This document shows positions 1 to 6,703 of a stretch of 64,000 nucleotides of DNA, piece after piece. Location of the stretch: assembly GCA_022823235.1 (NCBI GenBank), contig JAJDXO010000016.1:21202-85201 (forward strand), read 5' to 3'. The position numbers and the translations under genes were made by a program. This stretch comes from Rhodospirillales bacterium. GTDB lineage: Bacteria; Pseudomonadota; Alphaproteobacteria; Rhodospirillales; UBA2165. Below the pieces are notes generated by a model that searched no databases, was not told where the DNA came from, and worked only from the letters and a program-made list of their open reading frames with translations. How positions within the stretch are numbered: position 1 is the stretch's first letter; each line of letters starts with the position of its first letter.

Positions 1-28
1 TCAAGACGAATGCGGTCTCGGGCGTCAT
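1..28 (-). CDS. possible start of a CDS leaving the window
   Basis: An ATG on the minus strand at 28 opens a frame (reads MTPETAFVL...) that continues past the left edge. It lies just downstream of the MFS gene on the same strand. Only nine codons are visible and there is no clear Shine-Dalgarno sequence, so this may be chance. Confidence 0.2.
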
Positions 29-57
29 GCCGGAAGGGCGCTTTCGATGCGGCCGGG

Positions 58-1317
58 TTACTCGGCGGGCTGCTGGACGGTTTTCCGGGTGCCGCGGGAC
101 CGCGCCGCCCAGCCGGCGGCGACGGCGAAGCCCAGCGTAACCAGCATCAGGACCGCGGAGGTGAAGAATAGCCACGCCGGCGCGTTCTGATCCATGATCG
201 AACCGTAAAGCACCGGGCCGAAGAACCCGCCGACGGAAAATCCGGTGGAGACGAAGCCGAACGCCTTGCCGGTCGCGCCGGCCGGGGCGATCGCCGCGAC
301 CATCAGATCCCGGGACGGCATCACCGCGCCGATCATGAAACCGACGAATGCGAGCCCGATGACCACGCCGCCCACCGGCGTCACCGACATGCCGACGAGG
401 ATCAGAACGGCGGCGGAGAGGGAGTAGCCGACGGCGGCGATGGCGTCGAAGCGCTTGAGCCAGGTGGTGACCATGCCGCCGGCGAACACCCCGATGGTGA
501 TGCCCCAGAGATAGATGGCCAGCGTCTGGTTGGCGGCCACAAGGTCGATCTCGAACATCTCGATCATCGCCGGAATGCCGAAGGTCTGGATGCCGTTCCC
601 CGACATGGCGGTCGCCACGTAGAAGCCGAACATCAACAAAATCGGCGTGGTGAAGATGAACGATCTGCCGGCGGCCTTGCCGGTATCGGTCCGGGCGGTA
701 TCGGTCTCAGCGGCGGGCGCCGCGAACTCCCGGTCATTGAGGAAGCGGGCAAAGATGATCAGCGATACGGCGCCGATCATCCCGGCGATACCGAGGATGT
801 GCATGATCTCGCGCCAGTCGAAGTTCGGCGCCAGGAAGCTGACCACGGTCGGCGTCGCGGCGAACCCCAGGAATCCGGCGCTGGTGTGGATGGCGTAGGC
901 CTTGCCCCGCCACGGCCCGCGGACCCGGGCGGTCATGATGGTGTAGTCGGAGGGATGAAACTGGCTGTCGCACAGTCCGGCAACGGCGGCGAGGACGATG
1001 AGCACCGCCACCGAGTTGGCGAAACCCATAAGGAACATGCAGACCGAAATGCCGATCAGTCCGAAGATGATGAACAGCCGTGCGCCGCAGCGGTCCATGA
1101 CCACGCCCGCGGGGTACTGACCGGCCGCCGACATGCCGGCATAAGCGGTCATGATCAGGCCGAACAGCACGAAGGCGCTCTCGGCGCCGAGATCGGCCTT
1201 GATCAGGGGCAGCAGCGACGGCACCACGAGGATGTAGAAGTGGCTGAAAAAATGAGCCATGGAGACCAGGCCGATGGCCAGGACCTCGTGGCTCCGGCGC
1301 GTGCCGGGTTCGCTCAT
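58..1317 (-). CDS. MFS transporter
   Basis: A 419-residue hydrophobic protein with about twelve predicted membrane segments in the two-bundle layout of the major facilitator superfamily. A motif-A-like stretch (GVVMDRCGARL) sits after the second segment near residue 72, and a charged central loop (about residues 195-215) separates the halves. It would sit in the inner membrane and move a small solute; the substrate cannot be read from sequence. The start ATG follows a short cytoplasmic tail (MSEPGTRRSHE). It lies downstream of thiSG on the same strand with a gap of about 100 bases, so co-transcription is possible, but a link to thiamin is not shown. Confidence 0.9.
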   Translation of the reverse strand: MSEPGTRRSHEVLAIGLVSMAHFFSHFYILVVPSLLPLIKADLGAESAFVLFGLIMTAYAGMSAAGQYPAGVVMDRCGARLFIIFGLIGISVCMFLMGFANSVAVLIVLAAVAGLCDSQFHPSDYTIMTARVRGPWRGKAYAIHTSAGFLGFAATPTVVSFLAPNFDWREIMHILGIAGMIGAVSLIIFARFLNDREFAAPAAETDTARTDTGKAAGRSFIFTTPILLMFGFYVATAMSGNGIQTFGIPAMIEMFEIDLVAANQTLAIYLWGITIGVFAGGMVTTWLKRFDAIAAVGYSLSAAVLILVGMSVTPVGGVVIGLAFVGFMIGAVMPSRDLMVAAIAPAGATGKAFGFVSTGFSVGGFFGPVLYGSIMDQNAPAWLFFTSAVLMLVTLGFAVAAGWAARSRGTRKTVQQPAE

Positions 1318-1414
1318 GCGATGTTTCCCCTACCCCAATCCCGGGTGTTGATCATCTGCGTATCCCGGGCGCCCGGCAGTTGCAAGGCTTAGTGCGGGGC
1401 GGCGGTCCCCCGGC

Positions 1415-2410
1415 CTAGATCAACCCGGCAAGGGGCGAGGACGGATCGGCGTATTTCTTTTTGGGCATGCGTCCCGCCGTATAGGCCAGCCGGCCGGCTT
1501 CGATGGCCAGCCGCATGGCCCGGGCCATCCTGATGGGGTCCTGCGCCTCGGCGATCGCCGTGTTCATCAGGACCCCGTCGCAGCCGAGCTCCATGGCGAT
1601 CGCCGCATCCGAGGCGGTCCCCACGCCGGCGTCGACGATCACCGGCACATTCGCCTGCTCGATAATCAGCCTGAGGTTCACCGGGTTCTGGATACCGAGC
1701 CCGGACCCGATGGGCGCCGCCAGCGGCATAATGGCGACGCAGCCCATATCCTCCAGGGTCTTCGACAGTATCGGATCGTCGGTCGTGTAGACCATGACCT
1801 TGAACCCGTCCCCGATCAGCGCCTCCGCCGCCTTCAGGGTCTCGGTGACATGCGGGTAAAGGGTTTTCTGATCGCCCAGGACCTCCAGCTTGACCAAATC
1901 CCAGCCGCCGGCCTCGCGGGCCAGACGGAGGGTCCTGAGCGCATCGTCGGCGGTGAAGCACCCGGCGGTGTTGGGCAGGTAGGTGTATTTCTTCGGATCG
2001 ACGAAATCGACCAGCATGGGCTCGTCCGGGTTGGTGACATTCACCCGGCGGACGGCCACGGTGATGATCTCCGCACCCGAGGCTTCCAGGGCGCGGGCGG
2101 TCTGCTCGAAGTCCTTATACTTGCCGGTGCCGATGATCAGCCGCGAGGACAGGGTCCGCCCGGCGATCTCGAAGGTATCGCCGCTGGGCGGCGTGCCCGT
2201 CCCCTCCGGCGCGCCGCCGCCGATAAAGTGGACGATTTCGAACTTGTCGCCTTCGGTCACATCGATATCGCCGTATCGGGATTTGGGCACGATTTCCAGG
2301 TTTCGTTCGACCGCGACCTTCCGGGCGTCGAGCCCGAGGCCGGCCAACATTCCCTCCACGGTCACCGGCGCATCAATATCGAGAGCCTCGCCATTTATGG
2401 TCACATTCAT
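1415..2410 (-). CDS. thiSG: ThiS-ThiG fusion: sulfur carrier and thiazole synthase
   Basis: The 331-residue protein joins two thiamin thiazole-pathway proteins. Residues 1-66 are ThiS-like ([18 protein letters not shown]... ending [10 protein letters not shown] at about 57-66). Residues 80-331 are ThiG, the TIM-barrel enzyme that builds thiazole phosphate from deoxyxylulose phosphate, dehydroglycine or glycine imine, and ThiS thiocarboxylate. The Lys of VKLEVLGD (K174) fits the Schiff-base lysine of ThiG. Odd point: ThiS normally carries sulfur on its free C-terminal Gly-Gly, yet here the Gly motif runs on into a Pro/Gly-rich linker. Such fusions are known (annotated as bifunctional sulfur carrier/thiazole synthase). 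No thiO, thiE or thiF is visible, and no TPP riboswitch is recognisable upstream. Confidence 0.93.
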   Translation of the reverse strand: MNVTINGEALDIDAPVTVEGMLAGLGLDARKVAVERNLEIVPKSRYGDIDVTEGDKFEIVHFIGGGAPEGTGTPPSGDTFEIAGRTLSSRLIIGTGKYKDFEQTARALEASGAEIITVAVRRVNVTNPDEPMLVDFVDPKKYTYLPNTAGCFTADDALRTLRLAREAGGWDLVKLEVLGDQKTLYPHVTETLKAAEALIGDGFKVMVYTTDDPILSKTLEDMGCVAIMPLAAPIGSGLGIQNPVNLRLIIEQANVPVIVDAGVGTASDAAIAMELGCDGVLMNTAIAEAQDPIRMARAMRLAIEAGRLAYTAGRMPKKKYADPSSPLAGLI

Positions 2411-2588
2411 CTTGATGCCAATTATTAAATGTTCATTAAGAAGGTACGGCTCACAATGGGGCCGTTTGGCGCAAGTATGGTGGCCGATCCCCGGCCTTTC
2501 AACCGCATTGTCGCCGGGGGCGGCTGCGCGGGCCGGCGGTTGACGGAATTGCGGCGCAGGTTATGGTCCCGGCACGCGAGGACACGAC

Positions 2589-3020
2589 ATGGCAAAGAAA
2601 ATTCTGATCCTGAACGGGCCCAATCTCAACCTGTTGGGAACCCGGGAGCCGGAGATTTACGGCGCGGAGACTCTGGCCCAGATCGAGGACGCCTGTGCCG
2701 CCAGGGCCGGCGAACTCGGCCTGACCATCGACTGCCGCCAAAGCAACAGCGAAGGTGATCTGGTCGACTGGATTCAGGAGGGCGGCCGGGACTTCGACGC
2801 CATCATTCTCAATGCCGGCGGCTACACCCATACGTCGGTGGCCATCCTCGATGCCCTGAAGACCTGCGGCATCCCGGTGATCGAGGTGCACCTGTCCAAT
2901 ATTTATCAGCGCGAGGAGTTCCGCCACAATTCCTATGTTTCCCGCGCCGCCCGGGGGATCATTGCCGGCTTCGGCAGCCACGGCTATCTTCTTGCTCTGG
3001 ACGCCGCCGCGAACCATTAG
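2589..3020 (+). CDS. aroQ: 3-dehydroquinate dehydratase, type II
   Basis: The 143-residue protein has the usual length of type II dehydroquinases, which convert 3-dehydroquinate to 3-dehydroshikimate in the shikimate pathway. The N-terminal signature [17 protein letters not shown] carries the active-site Arg19 and Tyr24, and H101 lies in [15 protein letters not shown]. The start ATG follows a run rich in G and A (acgcgaggacacgac). In many alphaproteobacteria aroQ is followed by accB and accC and then aat; here aat follows directly after about 20 bases and the acc genes are absent. Confidence 0.96.
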   Translation: MAKKILILNGPNLNLLGTREPEIYGAETLAQIEDACAARAGELGLTIDCRQSNSEGDLVDWIQEGGRDFDAIILNAGGYTHTSVAILDALKTCGIPVIEVHLSNIYQREEFRHNSYVSRAARGIIAGFGSHGYLLALDAAANH

Positions 3021-3040
3021 CACCGTCATCGGGAGCGACC

Positions 3041-3730
3041 GTGTCGACCCACGACAAAGATCCCGAAGATTTGAGATTGACGCCGGATGTTCTGCTGCGC
3101 GCCTATGCCGCCGGAATATTTCCCATGGCGGAGAGCCGCGACGACCGGACCCTGTTTTGGGTGGACCCGGAGTTTCGCGGCATCCTGCCGCTGGACGGCG
3201 TCCACGTGCCGCGCCGCCTCCGCAAGACCGTCCGGCAGCGGCCCTTCGAGGTGACCCGCGACAAGGCGTTTCGCCAGGTCATGGAGAATTGCGCCGCGTC
3301 GGCGCCGGGCCGGGACGAGACGTGGATCAACGACGATATTTTGCGGCTTTACACCGCGCTTCACGAGCGCGGCCACGCCCATTCGGTGGAGTGCTGGCGG
3401 AACGGGGAACTGGCCGGGGGACTGTACGGGGTGGTGCTGAAGGCCGCATTCTTCGGCGAGAGCATGTTTTCGAAGGCGCGGGATGCCAGCAAGGTCGCCC
3501 TCGTTCACTTGGTGGCGGGTCTCAGGGCGGACGGCTTCACCCTCCTCGACACCCAGTTCGTCACCGAACACCTGAGCCAGTTCGGAAACGTGGAAATACC
3601 CCGCCACGACTATTTGCTGATGCTCAACCGGGCGCTGCGCACGGATGCCGTTTTCGACAGCCGGCGGTCTTCCGATCACTCGGCGGACGAGGCCGAAGCG
3701 TTTTTGCAGTCGATCACCCAAACGTCATAG
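3041..3730 (+). CDS. aat: leucyl/phenylalanyl-tRNA-protein transferase
   Basis: The 229-residue protein matches Aat, which adds Leu or Phe from aminoacyl-tRNA to proteins with N-terminal Arg or Lys and so makes them N-degron substrates. The N-terminal half has [15 protein letters not shown] and [13 protein letters not shown], and the core has the family blocks [27 protein letters not shown] and [11 protein letters not shown]. The start is GTG at 3041, preceded by GGGAG at a suitable distance. Its 3' end overlaps the convergent DUF2155 gene by 55 bases. Function links to ClpS/ClpA, which also lie in this window (17.0-19.8 kb) and read the N-degron that Aat makes. Confidence 0.95.
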   Translation: MSTHDKDPEDLRLTPDVLLRAYAAGIFPMAESRDDRTLFWVDPEFRGILPLDGVHVPRRLRKTVRQRPFEVTRDKAFRQVMENCAASAPGRDETWINDDILRLYTALHERGHAHSVECWRNGELAGGLYGVVLKAAFFGESMFSKARDASKVALVHLVAGLRADGFTLLDTQFVTEHLSQFGNVEIPRHDYLLMLNRALRTDAVFDSRRSSDHSADEAEAFLQSITQTS

Positions 3731-4074
3731 ACCGGGTGCTCCATGGCGGAGAGCGCCGGGCTCGAAGCGAACATCCAGCCGCGATAGACGCTGAGCGCCG
3801 GCTCGTTGGGGCGAACCTCCCAGACATCCAGAAATACCGCGCTCTCCGGGGGCTCCTCCGGCGGCTTCTTGTCGCAGCTTCGGGCGATGATTTCGAGGGT
3901 CCCGAACCGCACCGTATCCCCGACCGGCGCCTCGAAGGTGGACACCCGGGCGGTCACTTTGTCGAGTCCCTGCAGCACGGCCATCGAATAGGGCTCGGCT
4001 GGGAGCTCTCGCGGCACGAACAGAGCCGCGGCCGCGAACAGGAGCGAAGCAGGGAGACGCGTCATGCCGTTCAT
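3676..4074 (-). CDS. DUF2155 family periplasmic protein
   Basis: A short secreted protein with a signal peptide ([28 protein letters not shown]) followed by a compact domain with the DUF2155 features: [44 protein letters not shown]. Two cysteines (RSCDKK and IDC) could pair in the periplasm. The longest frame starts with TTG at 4101; the ATG at 4074 places the signal peptide at the N terminus and is preferred, giving 132 residues. It is the last gene of the NDUFA12-MlaD operon, a neighbourhood seen in other alphaproteobacteria. Its molecular role is unknown. Its tail overlaps aat, tail to tail. Confidence 0.85.
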   Translation of the reverse strand: MNGMTRLPASLLFAAAALFVPRELPAEPYSMAVLQGLDKVTARVSTFEAPVGDTVRFGTLEIIARSCDKKPPEEPPESAVFLDVWEVRPNEPALSVYRGWMFASSPALSAMEHPVYDVWVIDCKNASASSAE

Positions 4075-4110
4075 TCTTGAAGTTCGGTCATCGTCGTTCA
4101 ACCGCCGGAC

Positions 4111-4872
4111 CTAGCGCCTGATTGCGGCAAAACGAAGGCGCACGTAGTCGGCCGTCCAGTTCCCGTCCTCGTCGCACAGATGGGGGCGGACATCGTCGAT
4201 CACGTCGTCAACGAAGCTCTCGACATCGCCCTCGGCAAGGGCATCGGTGAAGGCTTGCGAAAAAATGGCCAGCCAGTCCCGCATGTCCCCCGGAAGCGGC
4301 GTCGGCCGCGGAATCCGTTCAATCCGCATCACCTCGAAGCCGCCGGCGGCGAGTTTGGCCCCGTATTCCTCCGTGCCGGGGAAATACCAGGGATCGACCG
4401 CCGCCGCATCCATGCCCCGCTCGTCCAGACGACGATGAAGCGCGGCCTGGATATGGGCGACATTTCCGGCGCCGCCGAACTCGCCGACGAACCGGCCCCG
4501 GTCCCGGAGCGCGCGGTGGACCCCGGCGATGACCTCGTCGGCCGCCGTCATCCAGTGTAGCGCCGCATTCGAGAACACCGCATCGAATTCATCCTCGAAC
4601 GTCAGGGCGTCACCGGACATCACCCGGGCATCCAGCCCCCGGGCCCGCGCCGCCTTCACCTGGTTGGGGCTGGCATCGACACCGACTACCTCGGCCCCGG
4701 CGGCGGCGATCTCTTCGGTCAGCGGCCCATCGCCGCATCCCAGATCGAGAATCCGCTCGCCCGGCCTCGGCGCCAGCAGTTCGAGAACCGGCGCGCCGAG
4801 ATCGGAAACGAACCGGGCGTTCCGGTCATAGGCGCCGGGATCCCAATGGTCGGCCATACCAGCCTCGTTCAA
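4111..4872 (-). CDS. class I SAM-dependent methyltransferase
   Basis: The 253-residue protein has the Rossmann methyltransferase motifs: motif I ILDLGCGDGPLTEEIA near residue 41, motif II EVVGVDAS, and post-motif sequences FDAVFSNAALHWM near residue 93. The nearest recognisable type is the trans-aconitate/ubiquinone-like methyltransferase group (YafE, Tam); the substrate is not readable. Its start overlaps the end of the upstream MlaD gene by 4 bases, so translation is probably coupled. It interrupts the usual MlaD to DUF2155 spacing. Confidence 0.88.
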   Translation of the reverse strand: MNEAGMADHWDPGAYDRNARFVSDLGAPVLELLAPRPGERILDLGCGDGPLTEEIAAAGAEVVGVDASPNQVKAARARGLDARVMSGDALTFEDEFDAVFSNAALHWMTAADEVIAGVHRALRDRGRFVGEFGGAGNVAHIQAALHRRLDERGMDAAAVDPWYFPGTEEYGAKLAAGGFEVMRIERIPRPTPLPGDMRDWLAIFSQAFTDALAEGDVESFVDDVIDDVRPHLCDEDGNWTADYVRLRFAAIRR

Positions 4873-5327
4873 TCGCCGCCGTTGGAGCCCCCGGTGGCGA
4901 GAAATATGATCTCGCCCACCTGATCCTCGATGGTCTTGAAATCCTCGGTTTTGGCGAGCTTTCCGCCGGGCGCCAGTTTTTCCGCCGAACGGCCCGGCAG
5001 CAGGCGGATATATGTGCCCCCGAGCAGACCGTCGCCGGTGACGACTGCGGTGGTATCGGCGGGAAGCCGCACGGCGTCATCGATGGTCATGGTCACCACG
5101 GCATCGAAATCCTCGCTCAGCCGCCGGTCGGTGACCGTGCCCACGTTAATGCCGTTCACCCGAACGTCGCTGCCGGACCGCAGCCCGCCGACCTTGGTGA
5201 AGAGCGCGGTAATCCGATAGCCGTCGACCGTCTGAATCTGCGTCGTCGTAAAGAAAATCCAGACGAAGACGACAGCCACGCCGAGAACCACGGCGCCCAT
5301 AACGGTCTCGATGAGGTTCTTGTTCAT
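4869..5327 (-). CDS. MlaD/MCE-domain lipid transport protein (second copy)
   Basis: The 152-residue protein has an N-terminal membrane anchor (VMGAVVLGVAVVFVWIFFTT, about residues 9-28) and one MCE domain (ITALFTKVGGLRSGSDVRVNGINVGTV...), the architecture of MlaD, the periplasmic substrate-binding ring of the Mla phospholipid transporter. It follows a second MlaD-like gene with an ATGA overlap. No mlaE, mlaF or mlaB is in the window, so the partner ABC transporter must lie elsewhere. Confidence 0.88.
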   Translation of the reverse strand: MNKNLIETVMGAVVLGVAVVFVWIFFTTTQIQTVDGYRITALFTKVGGLRSGSDVRVNGINVGTVTDRRLSEDFDAVVTMTIDDAVRLPADTTAVVTGDGLLGGTYIRLLPGRSAEKLAPGGKLAKTEDFKTIEDQVGEIIFLATGGSNGGD

Positions 5328-5788
5328 TTCTTCGCCCTCTCGGCCTGCGCCGATCTGCCCTGTCCGATGACCTGATCGAGCAGGTCCTGCAATACCAGTG
5401 ATTCCTGCGTGAACTCGATTTCGTCGCCGGCTTCGAGAATTTCTTCCTCGGCCCCGGGGTTTACCTCGATAAACTTCGAGCCGAAGAGGCCGTTGGTCAG
5501 GATGCGGGCATCGGAATCCGACGGCAGTTCCACTCCGTCGTCGATATTCAGGGTCAGCCGGGCGCGGAAGGACTCGGTCAGAATCATCCGGGTGACCTCG
5601 CCGATCTTGATGCCGCTCATCAACACCTCATCGCCGACGGTCAGGCCGTCCACCCGATCAAAATCCGCGGTGATATCGAAGCCGGCGGTCTTTTCGGTGG
5701 TGGTTGTGGCGAACGACAACACGCCCAGGACAAGCAGCGCCAGAAGGGCAACGAACCCGACGATGCTGTGTCTGGATTCCTCGCTCAC
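5324..5788 (-). CDS. mlaD: MlaD/MCE-domain lipid transport protein (first copy)
   Basis: The 154-residue protein has an N-terminal transmembrane helix (IVGFVALLALLVLGVLSFA, about 9-27) and one MCE domain (ITADFDRVDGLTVGDEVLMSGIKIGEVTRM, about 38-67), then a coiled tail (QESLVLQDLLDQVIGQG). The start is GTG at 5788. It lies 12 bases after the NDUFA12 gene. In relatives a single mlaD usually sits here; the two copies differ enough in their C-terminal tails to be an old duplication and could form mixed or separate hexamers. Confidence 0.9.
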   Translation of the reverse strand: MSEESRHSIVGFVALLALLVLGVLSFATTTTEKTAGFDITADFDRVDGLTVGDEVLMSGIKIGEVTRMILTESFRARLTLNIDDGVELPSDSDARILTNGLFGSKFIEVNPGAEEEILEAGDEIEFTQESLVLQDLLDQVIGQGRSAQAERAKK

Positions 5789-5800
5789 GGGGACCGCGGC

Positions 5801-6157
5801 CTATTCCGGCGTCCAGGCTTCGTAGTCGCCGGTCGCCCGCTTGCGCTCGCCACCCATATAGTCGTGGCCGGCGGGCCGGTAGGCGTGCGCGGTGCCGGTC
5901 ACGTTCGGCAGGTGGTCCTTCTGCCAGGCGCGGGCGTCGGCCGCCTGTTCGGTCAACGGATTCTCGACGGTATGATGGAGCCAGGCGTGCCACTCGGGCG
6001 GAACCTTGGACGCTTCGACGTCGCCCTTATAAACCACCCAGCGGCGCTCGCGGCCATTGAGCTTGCGGCCTTTGCCGCGGTAATACCTGTTGCCGAACTC
6101 GTCGGTCCCGACCAAATCGCCGTTCAGGAGCGTATAAATGAAGGTGCCAATCGACAT
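5801..6157 (-). CDS. NADH:ubiquinone oxidoreductase accessory subunit, NDUFA12 family
   Basis: The 118-residue protein shows the NDUFA12 (B17.2) signature: GTDEFGNRYYRGK, RRWVVYKGDVEASKVPPEWHAWLHH and a C-terminal YRPAGHDYMGGERKRATGDYEAWTPE. It is an accessory subunit on the peripheral arm of complex I, typical of alphaproteobacteria and mitochondria. A longer frame starts at 6214, but the ATG at 6157 gives the normal N terminus (MSIGTFIYTLLNGDLVGTD) and has GCGGA upstream. It heads a minus-strand operon with the two mlaD genes, the methyltransferase and DUF2155. The 5' region is shared with nrdJ, which is transcribed the other way. Confidence 0.93.
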   Translation of the reverse strand: MSIGTFIYTLLNGDLVGTDEFGNRYYRGKGRKLNGRERRWVVYKGDVEASKVPPEWHAWLHHTVENPLTEQAADARAWQKDHLPNVTGTAHAYRPAGHDYMGGERKRATGDYEAWTPE

Positions 6158-6350
6158 GTCAGCGTCCGCTCGATGATTGCGAGGCAAGATGTGGTCACCC
6201 GCTGTCGATGTCAATATAGCAGTTCGTCCGACACCTCAATGACCGAACCATCGCCGCCGAATTGCCGGGATTCGCCGGCAAGTAATTGGGCGAATTTTCA
6301 TTTAAGGGTCATTCTCACGACAGGTTGGCGCAACCGATCTGAACCCATGC

Positions 6351-6369
6351 CGGACATTAGAAATGTCCG
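6351..6369. promoter_or_regulatory. inverted repeat in the nrdJ/NDUFA12 intergenic region
   Basis: CGGACATT and AATGTCCG form a perfect 8-bp inverted repeat with a 3-base spacer (AGA). It lies between the divergent NDUFA12 and nrdJ genes, about 50 bases from the DnaA boxes. It could be an operator or a short hairpin; the binding protein is unknown. Confidence 0.45.
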
Positions 6370-6402
6370 TTTAAACTTTGTAATTAAAAGATATTCTTTA
6401 AA

Positions 6403-6434
6403 TTATCCACATCCCGGATCAGGTCTGTGGATAA
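6403..6434. promoter_or_regulatory. pair of inverted perfect DnaA boxes
   Basis: TTATCCACA at 6403-6411 and TGTGGATAA at 6426-6434 are each an exact match to the strong DnaA box consensus TTATNCACA, in opposite orientation with a 14-base spacer. They sit in an AT-rich stretch about 110-140 bases upstream of the nrdJ -35 element. DnaA boxes upstream of a ribonucleotide reductase promoter are known for E. coli nrdAB, where DnaA links dNTP supply to replication initiation. No dnaA, parAB, hemE or gidA gene is nearby, so a replication origin is less likely but not excluded. Confidence 0.75.
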
Positions 6435-6487
6435 ACTGAGGCAGCGTTTCAGGTGCGAAATCCAACCCTTTGAATTACTTCGAATTA

Positions 6488-6535
6488 CTACAATATCTAG
6501 TAATAATCTTTCACAAAAAACGCAAAATATTGAAA
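6488..6535. promoter_or_regulatory. paired NrdR-like boxes upstream of nrdJ
   Basis: Two sites match the core of the NrdR box (CwAtATaTwG): CAATATCTAG at 6491-6500 and CAAAATATTG at 6523-6532, each 9 of 10 positions. Their spacing is 32 bases, three helical turns, as in NrdR-regulated promoters, where a tetramer of this ATP/dATP-sensing repressor binds two boxes in phase. The second box ends 8-10 bases before the -35 element. NrdR itself is not in the window. Confidence 0.75.
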
Positions 6536-6542
6536 AAAGTTA

Positions 6543-6571
6543 TTGCCTCGCTGAATCGCCTCCGCTAGATT
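6543..6571 (+). promoter_or_regulatory. sigma70-like promoter of nrdJ
   Basis: TTGCCT (-35, 6543-6548) and TAGATT (-10, 6566-6571) are separated by exactly 17 bases. Transcription would start near 6578, giving a leader of about 125 bases before the nrdJ ATG. The spacer contains GAATC (6553-6557), a possible CcrM site; a five-base match may be chance. Confidence 0.6.
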
Positions 6572-6703
6572 TTTGGTCCTAAGAGGCCGTAGCCTACAAG
6601 ATGTTGTGGGCATTATGGCAAAGCGACGGACCGGCCTGGGAACAGCTTCAAGAGCTCGAAGAAGGCGCACTGTCGGTCTTTGCCGGGGAAAATCGGGGGT
6701 AAA

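Noticed and set aside
2411..2588. TPP riboswitch upstream of thiSG
   Set aside because: No CUGAGA-type or other conserved thi-box sequence was seen on the minus strand in the gap.
6572..6703. Cobalamin riboswitch upstream of the B12-dependent nrdJ
   Set aside because: The leader is only about 125 bases and shows no B12-box-like sequence; too short for the known fold.
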